A stretch of DNA of 17,524 bases from Deltaproteobacteria bacterium (GCA_013202445.1 JABMRW010000122.1:1-17524), one strand, 5' to 3'; positions 1 through 7,591 are shown, counted from the first letter of the stretch. Notes: a model not told the origin generated them from the sequence alone. Translations and numbers: made by a program.

Positions 1-41
1 GGGCACGGCAATGCCACAATTTGGACCGACACCACGTCTGG

Positions 42-115
42 CGCCCCCGGTAGGAATCGAACCTACGTCCTGCGGATTAGAAAACCGTTGCTCTATCCAA
101 CTGAGCTACAGGGGC
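42..115 (-). tRNA. tRNA-Arg (anticodon TCT)
   Basis: Read on the minus strand this folds as a full cloverleaf of 74 bases without an encoded CCA. The acceptor stem pairs GCCCCTG with CGGGGGC, the D stem is GCTC/GAGC, and the T arm is GTAGG-TTCGATT-CCTAC. The anticodon loop TTTCTAA places TCT at positions 34-36, which reads AGA (arginine). The anticodon stem is imperfect: ACGGT faces TCCGC, so an A-C pair at 27-43 and a T-T pair at 31-39 flank three good pairs. The identity is clear from the loop; the two mismatches are the only odd point. Confidence 0.95.
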
Positions 116-150
116 ACACTACCCATACGGAACGTCCGCGCTTTAAAAAC

Positions 151-179
151 ATCTTACACTCTTCCCCAGGTGCTTTCAA
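151..179 (-). promoter_or_regulatory. Promoter of the tRNA-Arg gene
   Basis: On the minus strand a -35 box TTGAAA (179 to 174) is followed by a 17-base spacer and a -10 box TAAGAT (156 to 151). Transcription would begin near 144, giving a leader of about 29 bases before the tRNA at 115. The boxes match the sigma-70 consensus at 5/6 and 4/6 positions. The call rests on sequence match and position only. Confidence 0.55.
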
Positions 180-206
180 GCCAGATAGCCCATGAACTGG
201 AGTAGC

Positions 207-235
207 TTGACAAAAACAGGCTGGCCGCCCAAAAT
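207..235 (+). promoter_or_regulatory. Promoter of the site-2-protease-like gene
   Basis: A perfect -35 box TTGACA (207-212) is followed by exactly 17 bases and a -10 box CAAAAT (230-235, 4/6). The predicted start of transcription near 242 leaves about 22 bases of leader, which contain the ribosome binding site GAGGTG at 251-256. It stands back to back with the tRNA-Arg promoter, with 27 bases between the two -35 boxes. Confidence 0.55.
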
Positions 236-263
236 GCCAGTACAGGCGGTGAGGTGAATTTTA

Positions 264-1472
264 GTGGCTTCATTTTCCTGGAAAGAGACAATAAAAACAA
301 TGCCCCATATGAGCGCTCGCCTGTGGTCATATCTTACCGCGACTATTGCCTCTACGATGAAGATTGGCCCCGTCCTGAACCGGATGCTGGGCGTTCGCCT
401 GCGGTTACACCCCACCTGGGCGGTGGCCTTTATCCTGATAATAGCCATGGTGGTCACCGAGTTCCCCGAAGCCTACCCCTTATGGCAGAGGATAATCCTG
501 GGGATAGCCGCCAGCCTGCTCTTTTTCATCGCCGTGGGTATCCGCGAAATTATCCTCAACTTCCTAGCTATCAATAGAGGCATCCCGCTGCAGAGGGTCA
601 CTCTGTTTGCCATTGGCGGACTACCGCAAATACCTAAAGGGGACACCCGGCCTCTTATTGAACTGCTCATGGTTACGGCCGGACTTCTGCTCAACCTGAT
701 GATAGCCGGCACACTGTACGCCGTTCACTCGGCACTGGTAAACACGACCAACGTTATAATCGACGGCATCATACTATGGACAGCTTACCTGTATTTCCTG
801 CTAGCCCTATTCCACTTCATCCCCGTTTTTCCTCTGGATGGGGGCAGGCTACTGCGCGTCCTGCTGTGGAAGTTAACCGGCGATTATGACCGGGCGACCA
901 ACATCGCCAGCTGGGCGGGACAGGGTTTGGGCTTCCTACTCATCGTCTGGGGCATTCTGCTGCTGGTTCTATCACGCCAATGGTTCAACGGCCTTACTTT
1001 AATATTTGTGGGCTGGGTTCTATACCTGGCCGCCGCCCAGAGCCGCCGTCAGACAGCCCTACGGGAAGCCCTGCAGCATATCGCCGCCCGGGATATGCTT
1101 AGTGGGGAAAGTCCCATTATTGCCACCCCCCAGTTAACCATCGGCCAGCTGGTCCGCGATTGCATCCTGGTTACCGGCCAGCGCTACTTCGTGGTCGCCG
1201 AGGAGGGTAAGCTGCTGGGAGTGATCACCGTCAGCGATATAAAGAAGGTGCCCAAAAAGCGCTGGAACCACACCAAAATAGGCAGGGTTATGACCCCGGC
1301 CGGACAGTTCAGGACGGCCAGCGCCCAGCAGTCAGCCGCCAGCCTGCTGGAGCAGATGGACGAGCTGGGAATCAAGCGCATGCCGGTGCTGGAAAAGGAC
1401 AGGGTAATCGGCGTTATCTCCCGGGACAGCCTGAATCGTTTGAAAAAGACCCGGGTAGAGCTGGGAATGTAA
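264..1472 (+). CDS. Site-2 protease (M50)-like membrane protein with two CBS domains; catalytic histidines missing
   Basis: This is a 402-residue integral membrane protein of the SpoIVFB/S2P family with a C-terminal CBS pair. The N-terminal part shows hydrophobic segments at roughly 52-66, 78-94, 134-158, 168-188 and 210-240. The LDG motif (FPLDGGR, D192), which supplies the third zinc ligand in active members, is present. The HExxH site, however, reads R94-E-I-I-L98, so both zinc-binding histidines are replaced and only the glutamate remains; the adjoining GIP..RVTLFAIGG segment is typical of the family. CBS domains occupy about 270-330 and 338-398 and usually bind adenine nucleotides. The start is a GTG with GAGGTG eight bases upstream; a methionine at residue 32 (357) would also give a family-typical N-terminus but has no ribosome binding site. 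It is probably a pseudoprotease with a sensing or chaperoning role (inference). It converges on the hydrolase with seven bases between the genes. Confidence 0.85.
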   Translation: MASFSWKETIKTMPHMSARLWSYLTATIASTMKIGPVLNRMLGVRLRLHPTWAVAFILIIAMVVTEFPEAYPLWQRIILGIAASLLFFIAVGIREIILNFLAINRGIPLQRVTLFAIGGLPQIPKGDTRPLIELLMVTAGLLLNLMIAGTLYAVHSALVNTTNVIIDGIILWTAYLYFLLALFHFIPVFPLDGGRLLRVLLWKLTGDYDRATNIASWAGQGLGFLLIVWGILLLVLSRQWFNGLTLIFVGWVLYLAAAQSRRQTALREALQHIAARDMLSGESPIIATPQLTIGQLVRDCILVTGQRYFVVAEEGKLLGVITVSDIKKVPKKRWNHTKIGRVMTPAGQFRTASAQQSAASLLEQMDELGIKRMPVLEKDRVIGVISRDSLNRLKKTRVELGM

Positions 1473-1479
1473 CCGGGGG

Positions 1480-2964
1480 CTAATCACAGCAATTATTTAC
1501 GGCGGTGATAGCTTCCTGGCTCAGCGGAGCAGTTGCCAAAAACGCCTGTTCCGTCATTTCGTCAATGACCTTCCGGTAACGGCTCTCTTTAGAATAAACC
1601 CGCCACTCCGCTTTAAACCAGCGGAAGGGGCTTTCTGCCTCCGAGCTTATCCGTAACCTCAGGTCATCGGGGTAACCACTCAGCCATGACACATATCTAA
1701 TGGTGGTGAGGGGAGTGCCGGTAACTATTTCAACCTCATAGTGATCTCGCCTGGTATCCGCCGGCAACAGCCCGCGCCGGTATACACTCCAGTCCACCTG
1801 CACCGAACTCCTGGGGGCAGCTCTGGTTTTCAGGTAGAGCTGGCAATCATTAATATCATCGGGGACAAACCAGCGCGCCTCCTCAATGCTGTTAACAAAG
1901 GGGAAATGCCTGCTTATACTAACCCGGTAACTACTGCGCGTACTCCCTAGGGGGCTCTCCCCAACCACGTCCTCCCAATCCTGCCAGCGGAAAAAGGACT
2001 CATTGGTGTGCCGCAGACTGCCACTACTGACCAGTACTTCGCCAACCACATCCTCCCAGTAGTCCGTTCCCGGCAGCCAGCCGGCGGCATGCTCCAGAGC
2101 GCCGCCTCTGACCAGGACGGAGCACTTTATTTCTCCGCCAAAGATATAGCGCAGTATTTGCTCCGCCATGGACCCGGCCACTTCATCAAAATTGGCAAAA
2201 TCGTTATGACTGTACTCTCCGTAGTAGACCACGTCAGCCCTATCCGTATACTGGGCGGAGAGTGGGATAATGTTGTCATCCATGTTTCTGGGCATGGCGT
2301 CGACGCCGCCGACATTAAACTGCCGGCTAAGTGGCGCACCTTCACCTGATATAAAAGCCAGCCAGTGTTTAGCCGCCGCCACCCACCTCCCATCCTCAGC
2401 GCTATCGTAGTAGATTACGGAATCAGAAACGCCGCTGTCGGAAATCAGCCCCAGGGCTCGGTAATAATCCAACAGCGAAGCGCCGCCGGTAAAGTAGTAC
2501 TGCTGCAGACTCCTTATGGGGCTGTTGATAGTGACCACCATGGCCGTCCTGTCGGCTAAACCGCCCACATCGTTGGCTACGGCGTAAAGGGCGGCCTTAC
2601 CCCCCATGCTGTGCCCGATAAAAATCAGATTCTGCTTATCGGGCAGATAGTTGTCAACACTTTCGGCGATATTATCGGCCCAGGTCTCAATATCCACATC
2701 ATTGGGATAACACCGGAGCAGGGCGTTAACCCGAACCTCGGTGTCAGGGTTAGCCAGCTCGTACTCGGTGATATAGGCCGGTATCTGCTCCGTAATGGAA
2801 TCAGACAGAAGCTGCATACCACAGGCATTGCCGCCGGCACCATGCAGAAAAACAAAGTTCAACTCCTTGACCTTAACCGGCTCTTCCGGCGCTGATTGTG
2901 CCGGAAGACACAAGACAAGCTGGAGGCACAACCCGATGACTATTAGCAGTATCGCCCTTTTCAT
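1480..2964 (-). CDS. Exported alpha/beta hydrolase with C-terminal repeat domain
   Basis: This 494-residue protein carries a Sec signal peptide (MKRAILL, then a hydrophobic core, with probable cleavage after AQSA at residue 25). The mature part begins as an alpha/beta hydrolase: the oxyanion segment is FLHGAGG (H41-G42) and the nucleophile elbow is GHSMGG with Ser119. A plausible acid lies in the DDNIIPLSAQ segment and the histidine in YSHNDFA, which fits the lipase/esterase layout (DUF915-like or PGAP1-like). From about residue 275 the protein is not recognisable. It contains two copies of WEDVVGE (303-309 and 330-336) exactly 27 residues apart, followed by a beta-rich sequence. The substrate is unknown. 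It is last in the leftward run, 42 bases after the membrane gene. Cys19 is not in a proper lipobox, so a soluble or wall-associated protein is more likely than a lipoprotein. Confidence 0.8.
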   Translation of the reverse strand: MKRAILLIVIGLCLQLVLCLPAQSAPEEPVKVKELNFVFLHGAGGNACGMQLLSDSITEQIPAYITEYELANPDTEVRVNALLRCYPNDVDIETWADNIAESVDNYLPDKQNLIFIGHSMGGKAALYAVANDVGGLADRTAMVVTINSPIRSLQQYYFTGGASLLDYYRALGLISDSGVSDSVIYYDSAEDGRWVAAAKHWLAFISGEGAPLSRQFNVGGVDAMPRNMDDNIIPLSAQYTDRADVVYYGEYSHNDFANFDEVAGSMAEQILRYIFGGEIKCSVLVRGGALEHAAGWLPGTDYWEDVVGEVLVSSGSLRHTNESFFRWQDWEDVVGESPLGSTRSSYRVSISRHFPFVNSIEEARWFVPDDINDCQLYLKTRAAPRSSVQVDWSVYRRGLLPADTRRDHYEVEIVTGTPLTTIRYVSWLSGYPDDLRLRISSEAESPFRWFKAEWRVYSKESRYRKVIDEMTEQAFLATAPLSQEAITAVNNCCD

Positions 2965-3006
2965 GATGCCTTCCCATATTTTACCACTAATACAGGCAGA
3001 CTGATA

Positions 3007-3258
3007 CTACACCTCTTTCACCTTACGTTTAAAAACAAAGGGCAGTAAAACATGCAGGGCCAGCAGGACGATAAAGGGAATCCACAGGTTGTCATGTAAC
3101 TTAAGGGCCCAGCTCTTGGTCAACCAGCCGAAGGTTATGGTCTCCACCACTCTGAACTCGCTGATGCCAAAGCCGGTAACGAGAAAGAGAACGGTCACCG
3201 CCAGCAACAACCACTGTACTATCTTTCTAATCAGGTTCAGAACGGCTGCCTTACTCAT
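3007..3258 (-). CDS. Small two-helix membrane protein, probable b-type cytochrome partner of the molybdopterin protein
   Basis: The 83-residue product has two hydrophobic helices, at about 13-32 and 57-73, and a basic C-terminus (FKRKVKEV). His55 and His69 lie 14 residues apart at the two ends of the second helix, the spacing seen for heme-b ligands in DUF4405/cytochrome-b-type membrane proteins. The start codon overlaps the stop of the preceding molybdopterin gene by one base (TAATG), so the two are likely translationally coupled and work together. The arrangement recalls the MsrP-MsrQ (YedY-YedZ) pair, but this partner is far smaller than the six-helix MsrQ. If heme is bound, ligands might come from a dimer. 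Heme binding and electron transfer are inferences. Confidence 0.7.
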   Translation of the reverse strand: MSKAAVLNLIRKIVQWLLLAVTVLFLVTGFGISEFRVVETITFGWLTKSWALKLHDNLWIPFIVLLALHVLLPFVFKRKVKEV

Positions 3259-3938
3259 TATTCCCCATAATACTTATCCAGGTCGGCGGTACTGGAGAAC
3301 CCTCTACTTTCCCAGTAACCCCGGTAATCAACGTCGTCGGATAGCTCGATAGTCGTTACCCACTTTATCCACTTATAGCCCCACTTACTCTCGGCCACCA
3401 GTTCAAAGGGGAAACCCCTATCCGGCGGCATGATAATCTCATTCATCTTGTAGGCCATCAGTATGTCGTTATCTATTATATAATCAAGAGGCAGAGAAGT
3501 GGTATAGCCATCGTAGGCATGGAAAATAACCACCTGAGCCTCGGGCAGGGGTTTGGCCTCGGCCAGCAAATCGCTGACCAGCATCCCCTCCCAGAGTATG
3601 GTGGCATCCCATCCTTCCACGCAGTAGAGGGTCACCGCCTTTTTGTAATTCTGGTAGCCATTGATGACCTCGTCATAGCTATAGCTCATCGGATTTTCAA
3701 TGAGGCCGGTAATCTCAAGCTGATATTTTTCTATGTCCACGTATTGCGGCCCCTTAATGGAGTTTTCCCTGAAATCTTTGACTGAAGACAGGTCTTCGCC
3801 CTGATACTCCCTGACCTCCGCCGGCTCTAAGCTTCCGTTCCCGTTCGCCTCTCCGTCTCCCGGGCAACCTCCCAACGCCAGCAAAAGCGCTGAAAAAAGT
3901 ATTGCCAGGGTTACGGCAAGCGCAGTTATTCTCCTCAC
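3258..3938 (-). CDS. Molybdopterin-binding oxidoreductase of the sulfite oxidase fold, lipoprotein
   Basis: The product is about 226 residues and has a sulfite-oxidase-type molybdopterin domain from about residue 65 to 210. Cys106 in VTLYCVEGW sits where the molybdenum-ligating cysteine of this family lies, and the PPDRGFPFELVAESKWGYKWIKW stretch is the usual C-terminal part of the domain. The N-terminus is a lipoprotein signal with lipobox ALGGC (Cys25), followed by a Gly/Glu-rich linker. An RR pair directly precedes the hydrophobic core, which leaves Tat export open, as a folded cofactor protein would need. The reading frame extends to a GTG at 3947, but AAGGAG (3952-3947) abuts that codon and lies eight bases before the GTG at 3938, so 3938 is preferred. 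There is no dimerisation domain. The substrate cannot be told from the sequence; an MsrP-like methionine sulfoxide reductase would fit the stress genes around it. Confidence 0.8.
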   Translation of the reverse strand: MRRITALAVTLAILFSALLLALGGCPGDGEANGNGSLEPAEVREYQGEDLSSVKDFRENSIKGPQYVDIEKYQLEITGLIENPMSYSYDEVINGYQNYKKAVTLYCVEGWDATILWEGMLVSDLLAEAKPLPEAQVVIFHAYDGYTTSLPLDYIIDNDILMAYKMNEIIMPPDRGFPFELVAESKWGYKWIKWVTTIELSDDVDYRGYWESRGFSSTADLDKYYGE

Positions 3939-3966
3939 AATCCTCACTCCTTACAGACAGTAATTT

Positions 3967-4437
3967 TTAGCCCCCGTCAGTTTGAGGAAACGCGACTTCG
4001 GTATAGATAAACTCCACCCTCCGCTTGTGCTCCAGCTCCTGTGATGCCAGCTGCTCCAGCAGGCTTCTCACCCGTCCTGATAGATGCACCCCGGCCAGGC
4101 TGAAGTAGAATTTATGGGCCGCCTTCTCCCGGTTGGCCGCCACCAGAAAAACATCCTTAAGCCCCATGCCAGGGGTTATTTCCGGCTGCTCAAGGTGCTC
4201 GGCAATCTTATAATCCAGGACCTGTTCCTTCTTTAGACCCCCCTCGCCAAGCTCACCCCGCAGGTATTTTCTCAGCAGGTCCTCATGCCCCTGCTCTTCC
4301 CGGGACAGCTGTACAAAGGCGTCCCTGGCCGCGGCGTTGGTCATCTTCTGGCCCAAGTCCCGGTACAGCTGCTGCGACTCGATTTCCTTCTCTATCGCCC
4401 TCTCCAGAATGCTTTGCACCGTTAGCTGATTAGCCAT
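3967..4437 (-). CDS. Rubrerythrin-like ferritin-family diiron protein
   Basis: The 156-residue protein is a four-helix ferritin-like bundle. The diiron ligand pattern is visible: a glutamate in the first helix (EKEIESQQLY, near residue 18-20), E48-x-x-H51 in the second, E104 in the third, and E134-x-x-H137 in the fourth. There are no CxxC pairs, so the C-terminal rubredoxin domain of classical rubrerythrin is absent and electrons would have to come from another carrier. Such proteins reduce peroxide or store iron in anaerobes (family knowledge). The start is fixed by GGAGGAGG five bases before the ATG. It lies 26 bases after the superoxide dismutase gene, so the dismutase could feed peroxide to it. 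Confidence 0.85.
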   Translation of the reverse strand: MANQLTVQSILERAIEKEIESQQLYRDLGQKMTNAAARDAFVQLSREEQGHEDLLRKYLRGELGEGGLKKEQVLDYKIAEHLEQPEITPGMGLKDVFLVAANREKAAHKFYFSLAGVHLSGRVRSLLEQLASQELEHKRRVEFIYTEVAFPQTDGG

Positions 4438-4463
4438 TATTGCCTCCTCCGTAGTTACCGGAG

Positions 4464-5042
4464 CTATTTCGCCCTGCCGGCTACCACATCCCAGTTTATA
4501 TTCTTGAAAAAGGCGGTGATGTAGTCGGCCCGCTTCAGCCCGTAATCGGTGATGAAGGCATGCTCAAAGACATCCATTACCAGGATGGGCTGGCATCCCA
4601 CGGGATGGCCAACCTCATGCTCATTAATCCACTGGTTAAATAACCAGCCGCCCACATTATCCTGATACAGCACCGCCCAGCCGATGCCGCGCATCGCCCC
4701 GGTAGCCTTAAAATCATGCTCCCAGGCATCATAGCTGCCGTAGGCGCCGGCCACCTTTTTAGCCAGGGCCGCCGCTTTATCCAGGGGCTTTTTACCTCCC
4801 AGGTTCTCAAAGTAGTATTCGTGGAGGCGCATACCGTTAAACTCAAAGCCAAAGCGGCGTTTAAGCTCAGCGTACTCCGGGGTGCCCGCCCTGCCTTCTT
4901 TGAGCATAGCCGTCAGCAAATCCCACAGCTTGTTGGTGTTGTTCACGTAGCCCTGGTAGAGAGTAAAGTGATTTTTGAGCAGGGTCTCGCTAAAACCCTC
5001 CATCCCGATAAGTTTACTGTAGTCCTTAGCCGCGTAACCCAT
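4464..5042 (-). CDS. sod: Superoxide dismutase, Fe/Mn type
   Basis: The 192-residue enzyme converts superoxide to oxygen and hydrogen peroxide. The N-terminal helical domain has KNHFTLYQGYVNN (metal ligand His25) and the second ligand His74 in MRLHEYYFE. The C-terminal domain gives Asp157 and His161 in MDVFEHAF. The usual W in the D-x-W-E-H motif is F here, which is unusual. The frame opens upstream at 5090, but AGGAGG lies nine bases before the ATG at 5042, which also gives the normal family length, so 5042 is the start. There is no signal peptide, so the enzyme is cytoplasmic. It is the second gene of the operon, 34 bases after the universal stress protein. Metal preference (Fe or Mn) cannot be decided by eye. 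Confidence 0.95.
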   Translation of the reverse strand: MGYAAKDYSKLIGMEGFSETLLKNHFTLYQGYVNNTNKLWDLLTAMLKEGRAGTPEYAELKRRFGFEFNGMRLHEYYFENLGGKKPLDKAAALAKKVAGAYGSYDAWEHDFKATGAMRGIGWAVLYQDNVGGWLFNQWINEHEVGHPVGCQPILVMDVFEHAFITDYGLKRADYITAFFKNINWDVVAGRAK

Positions 5043-5076
5043 TTCTTTTATCCTCCTCTTAGTTTTAGATTTAGCC

Positions 5077-5547
5077 CTAAGCGCCGGCACAACCCGGAGC
5101 TCTAACCATTAAAAGAGGCGCGCAGTTAGCCCGGAAGACCTTTTCGGCAACGCTGCCGTGGGCCCACCGGCTGGGACCGGAGCGGCCGTGGCTGGCCATA
5201 ACAATGAGATCGCACCCCTCGTTAGTAGCGAAGAAGGTAATCTCCTCGGCAGGCTGCCCCAGCAGCACTTCGGTCAGCACCTTAATTCCCTTAGCCTCCA
5301 AATCCTTGGCTATCCTGCCCAGATATTTCCGGGCTGCCTTTTCCTGCTTACCCACCGCCTCAGGCGCCAAACGCTCCCCTAACGGCTGAGAGGAATCATC
5401 CATAACCCTGAAGCCGGTAATACGCTCGGTGACGCTGACCAGCACGACCTCGGCCCCCGCCGAGCACGTTGCCAGATTACCGACATGGGGAAGAACACAC
5501 TCAGCCAGCTTGGACCCGTCCAGCGGAACCAGAATCTTCTTATACAT
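5077..5547 (-). CDS. Universal stress protein (UspA family)
   Basis: This is a 156-residue single-domain Usp. It starts MYKKILVPLDGS, the typical first strand and loop with Asp10, and ends with ASHGRSGPSRWAHGSVAEKV, which matches the ATP-binding pattern G-x2-G-x9-G-S except that the first glycine is alanine. Nucleotide binding is therefore likely but not certain. AAGGGGGG stands just before the ATG. It is the first gene of the leftward operon that continues with superoxide dismutase and the rubrerythrin-like protein. Its upstream region (5614-5679) holds one copy of a 66-bp element that recurs upstream of the zinc-ribbon gene at 8550. Confidence 0.93.
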   Translation of the reverse strand: MYKKILVPLDGSKLAECVLPHVGNLATCSAGAEVVLVSVTERITGFRVMDDSSQPLGERLAPEAVGKQEKAARKYLGRIAKDLEAKGIKVLTEVLLGQPAEEITFFATNEGCDLIVMASHGRSGPSRWAHGSVAEKVFRANCAPLLMVRAPGCAGA

Positions 5548-5613
5548 ACTGCCCCCCTTTTCTAAATTTTAATTACAGTCGCCTGACTAGTAGAGCATAA
5601 CAATAACAATAAT

Positions 5614-5679
5614 AGAATAGTGGGCGTGCGATAACGAAGTCATAAAATGAGAGAGAAAAAAGTTACAAAATTATGACAT
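5614..5679 (-). promoter_or_regulatory. Shared 66-bp promoter/operator element, copy 1 (stress operon)
   Basis: Read on the minus strand, this segment aligns without gaps to 8427-8492 on the plus strand, with 58 of 66 bases identical. Two blocks are fully conserved: an 18-base block with TGTCATA and TGTAACT eleven bases apart, and a 20-base block with TTATGAC and TTATCGC, again eleven bases apart. Between them lies a pyrimidine tract of equal length in both copies but different sequence (CT repeats here, six Cs in the other). The element ends in a -10-like TATTCT (5619 to 5614) with a weak -35 (ATGACT, 18-base spacer). The universal stress gene starts 66 bases further on. A weak -35 overlapped by direct half-sites is what an activator-dependent OmpR/PhoB-type promoter would show (inference). 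Confidence 0.75.
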
Positions 5680-5709
5680 TACGGGTTGGCCTATGGCGTT
5701 GACCCGGCT

Positions 5710-7575
5710 TTAAGCCGGCTGCTGTTGCTGGTTCAGGGGCAGGGCAAAGAAGAAGGTGGAGCCACGGCCGGGTTTAGACTCAACCCATATCCGGCCGCCG
5801 TGCGCTTCCACCAGCCGCTGGCATACCAGTAACCCCAGCCCCACCCCCCTGGTGCCACCAAGCCGGGACTCTTCCAGACGCTGGAAGGGGGTAAACAGCT
5901 TGGCCTGGTCAGCCGGAGATATGCCCACCCCCCGGTCGCTAACCCCTATAACCAGCTCATCTTTATTCGGCCTGACCGATACCTTTATTTCTCCTCCCTG
6001 CGGTGAATACTTGACGGCGTTTTCCAGGAGATTATAGAGGATACGCTCCAGCCGCAACGGGTCGGCATAAACCGGGGGCAGTTTTTGGGGGGCGCTGACT
6101 ACAAACTGGTGCGCCGAAGACTGGCGCTTCACTCCCTCAACGGCTTCCTGAACCACCCTCTCAACATCTATAGCTTCGGCATGAAGGATAAGGCGCTCCG
6201 CCTGAGCTCGTGACAATTCCAGGAGGTTGCCCAGCAGGTGGGACAGCGTCTCTGACTCCAGAGCGGCATCCTTGAGCAACTGGTGGGTCTCTTCCTCGGA
6301 TAGATTAGCCCCTTCGCTCAAGACGGTGTTAAGAGCCCCCATAATCACCGTTAAGGGACTACGCAGTTCATGAGAGACCAGGCCGATAAAATCGTCCTTT
6401 AGCTGGTCCAGCTTTTTGTGCTTGGTAATATCAACTATCTCCGAGCGGCTGGCTATCACGTTGCCTTCTTTATCGCGTATCGGCCGCACTGACAGGTTGA
6501 CCCACACCCGGCCGCCGTCGGCCCGGCGCATCTCTAACTCTTCGTCACGGATTTCCTCGCCGGCCAGAAACCTCTGGAATATCGCCTGCGCCTTAGCCTT
6601 ACCGTTAGGCGTATCGGCGTACAGGTCAGCAACCGGCCACCCCACCAGCTCATCCCCCATGTAGCCCAGCAGTTCCACGGCACTGCGGTTGGCCCGCTTA
6701 ACGAGACCGTCTACCCCACACGATAGGTAGGCATTGGGGGCCTCCTGGTAAAGGTCTCGATACTGCTCCTCGCTCTGCTTGAGGTTTCTAAAGAGCAGGT
6801 TGTAGGGCTTGACCAGCCCGATCTCGATGATAGCCTTGTAGATGAGATAGAAAGCGACAATCTTCAGAAAATGCCCGATGAGGTTGGGAAGCCCGTAAGG
6901 GCTTTGGTAAAGGGTAAAGGCCAATTCGGAGGCAATGGTCACAATGATGGCGGCAAATAGAAACCGTAAAACGTTAGTATCAAACTCGCGGCGCTTTTGC
7001 AACATGGTGAAAATCGCCCCCAACAGCAACAGAGAAATAACATACTCGCTGATTATTTTAAATATAGTCAGCCCCACGCCTTCAACAAAGCAGACGGGAA
7101 AGTTCCGCCAGTAGAAAATGGAAACCAGTAAAAGCGCCGTAGCCACGCCGTAGCCAAGCGACAGCCAATTAACTCTCAACCGGCGGCCGATGAACAGCGG
7201 CGCCAGTAAGAGAGAAAGGCTTTGTATATATCGGGCAACAAGCCAGAGTTGGGCCGCCTCATTAGTGCCGTATCCCGGTAAGACGCCCATCGCTGGATAA
7301 ACGAGAGTATGAGCAAGGTCGACGACACCGACAAACAGGAAGGCGATACCGATAAAGATAAAATAGCTGTTATCCAGAAATTGGCGCGCGTTCCAGGCTA
7401 CGACAAAAATGCTAAAGGCGACGATAATACTAAATATCTCGGCAATGCTATGGAAGAGAAGGTAGTTGTAGCCGCCAGCCAGGCCTAGCCCGGCAAAGAT
7501 TATAGCGCCGACCAGGATATAAAGATACCAGCCAGGCTTTCTAAGCGCCGTTATACATGCCAGAAATTTGTTCAT
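5710..7575 (-). CDS. Membrane sensor histidine kinase, MASE3-PAS-HisKA-HATPase
   Basis: The 621-residue hybrid-free kinase starts with a MASE3-type membrane sensor (about 10-250) of seven or eight helices, with the typical HSIAEIFSIIVAFSIFVVAW and FLDN.YFIFIGIAFLFVG..DL.HTL.Y segments. A PAS domain follows (about 265-385), then HisKA with the phospho-accepting H402 in SHELRSPL. The ATPase domain has the N box (LYNLLENAVKY) and the G boxes (SDRGVGI, GVGLGL). The open frame continues upstream to an ATG at 7659. I place the start at 7575 because a strong promoter on the same strand lies inside that extension (7620-7592) and would start transcription only about ten bases before 7575. It diverges from the response regulator at 7718, almost certainly its partner. 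The stimulus is unknown. Confidence 0.9.
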   Translation of the reverse strand: MNKFLACITALRKPGWYLYILVGAIIFAGLGLAGGYNYLLFHSIAEIFSIIVAFSIFVVAWNARQFLDNSYFIFIGIAFLFVGVVDLAHTLVYPAMGVLPGYGTNEAAQLWLVARYIQSLSLLLAPLFIGRRLRVNWLSLGYGVATALLLVSIFYWRNFPVCFVEGVGLTIFKIISEYVISLLLLGAIFTMLQKRREFDTNVLRFLFAAIIVTIASELAFTLYQSPYGLPNLIGHFLKIVAFYLIYKAIIEIGLVKPYNLLFRNLKQSEEQYRDLYQEAPNAYLSCGVDGLVKRANRSAVELLGYMGDELVGWPVADLYADTPNGKAKAQAIFQRFLAGEEIRDEELEMRRADGGRVWVNLSVRPIRDKEGNVIASRSEIVDITKHKKLDQLKDDFIGLVSHELRSPLTVIMGALNTVLSEGANLSEEETHQLLKDAALESETLSHLLGNLLELSRAQAERLILHAEAIDVERVVQEAVEGVKRQSSAHQFVVSAPQKLPPVYADPLRLERILYNLLENAVKYSPQGGEIKVSVRPNKDELVIGVSDRGVGISPADQAKLFTPFQRLEESRLGGTRGVGLGLLVCQRLVEAHGGRIWVESKPGRGSTFFFALPLNQQQQPA

Positions 7576-7591
7576 AACTGCTCTCGGCGTG

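Noticed and set aside
1..41. Small hairpin GGCA-CGGCAA-TGCC downstream of the tRNA as a terminator
   Set aside because: Four-pair stem with no T run; too weak to support.
11..205. Short open frame over the tRNA-Arg gene
   Set aside because: It runs through the antisense of the tRNA; the GIEPTS-like peptide is the usual tRNA shadow.
5704..5718. Palindrome CCGGC-TTTAA-GCCGG over the kinase stop codon, as a terminator
   Set aside because: The stem is only five pairs (or seven with a one-base loop) and no T run follows on the minus strand.
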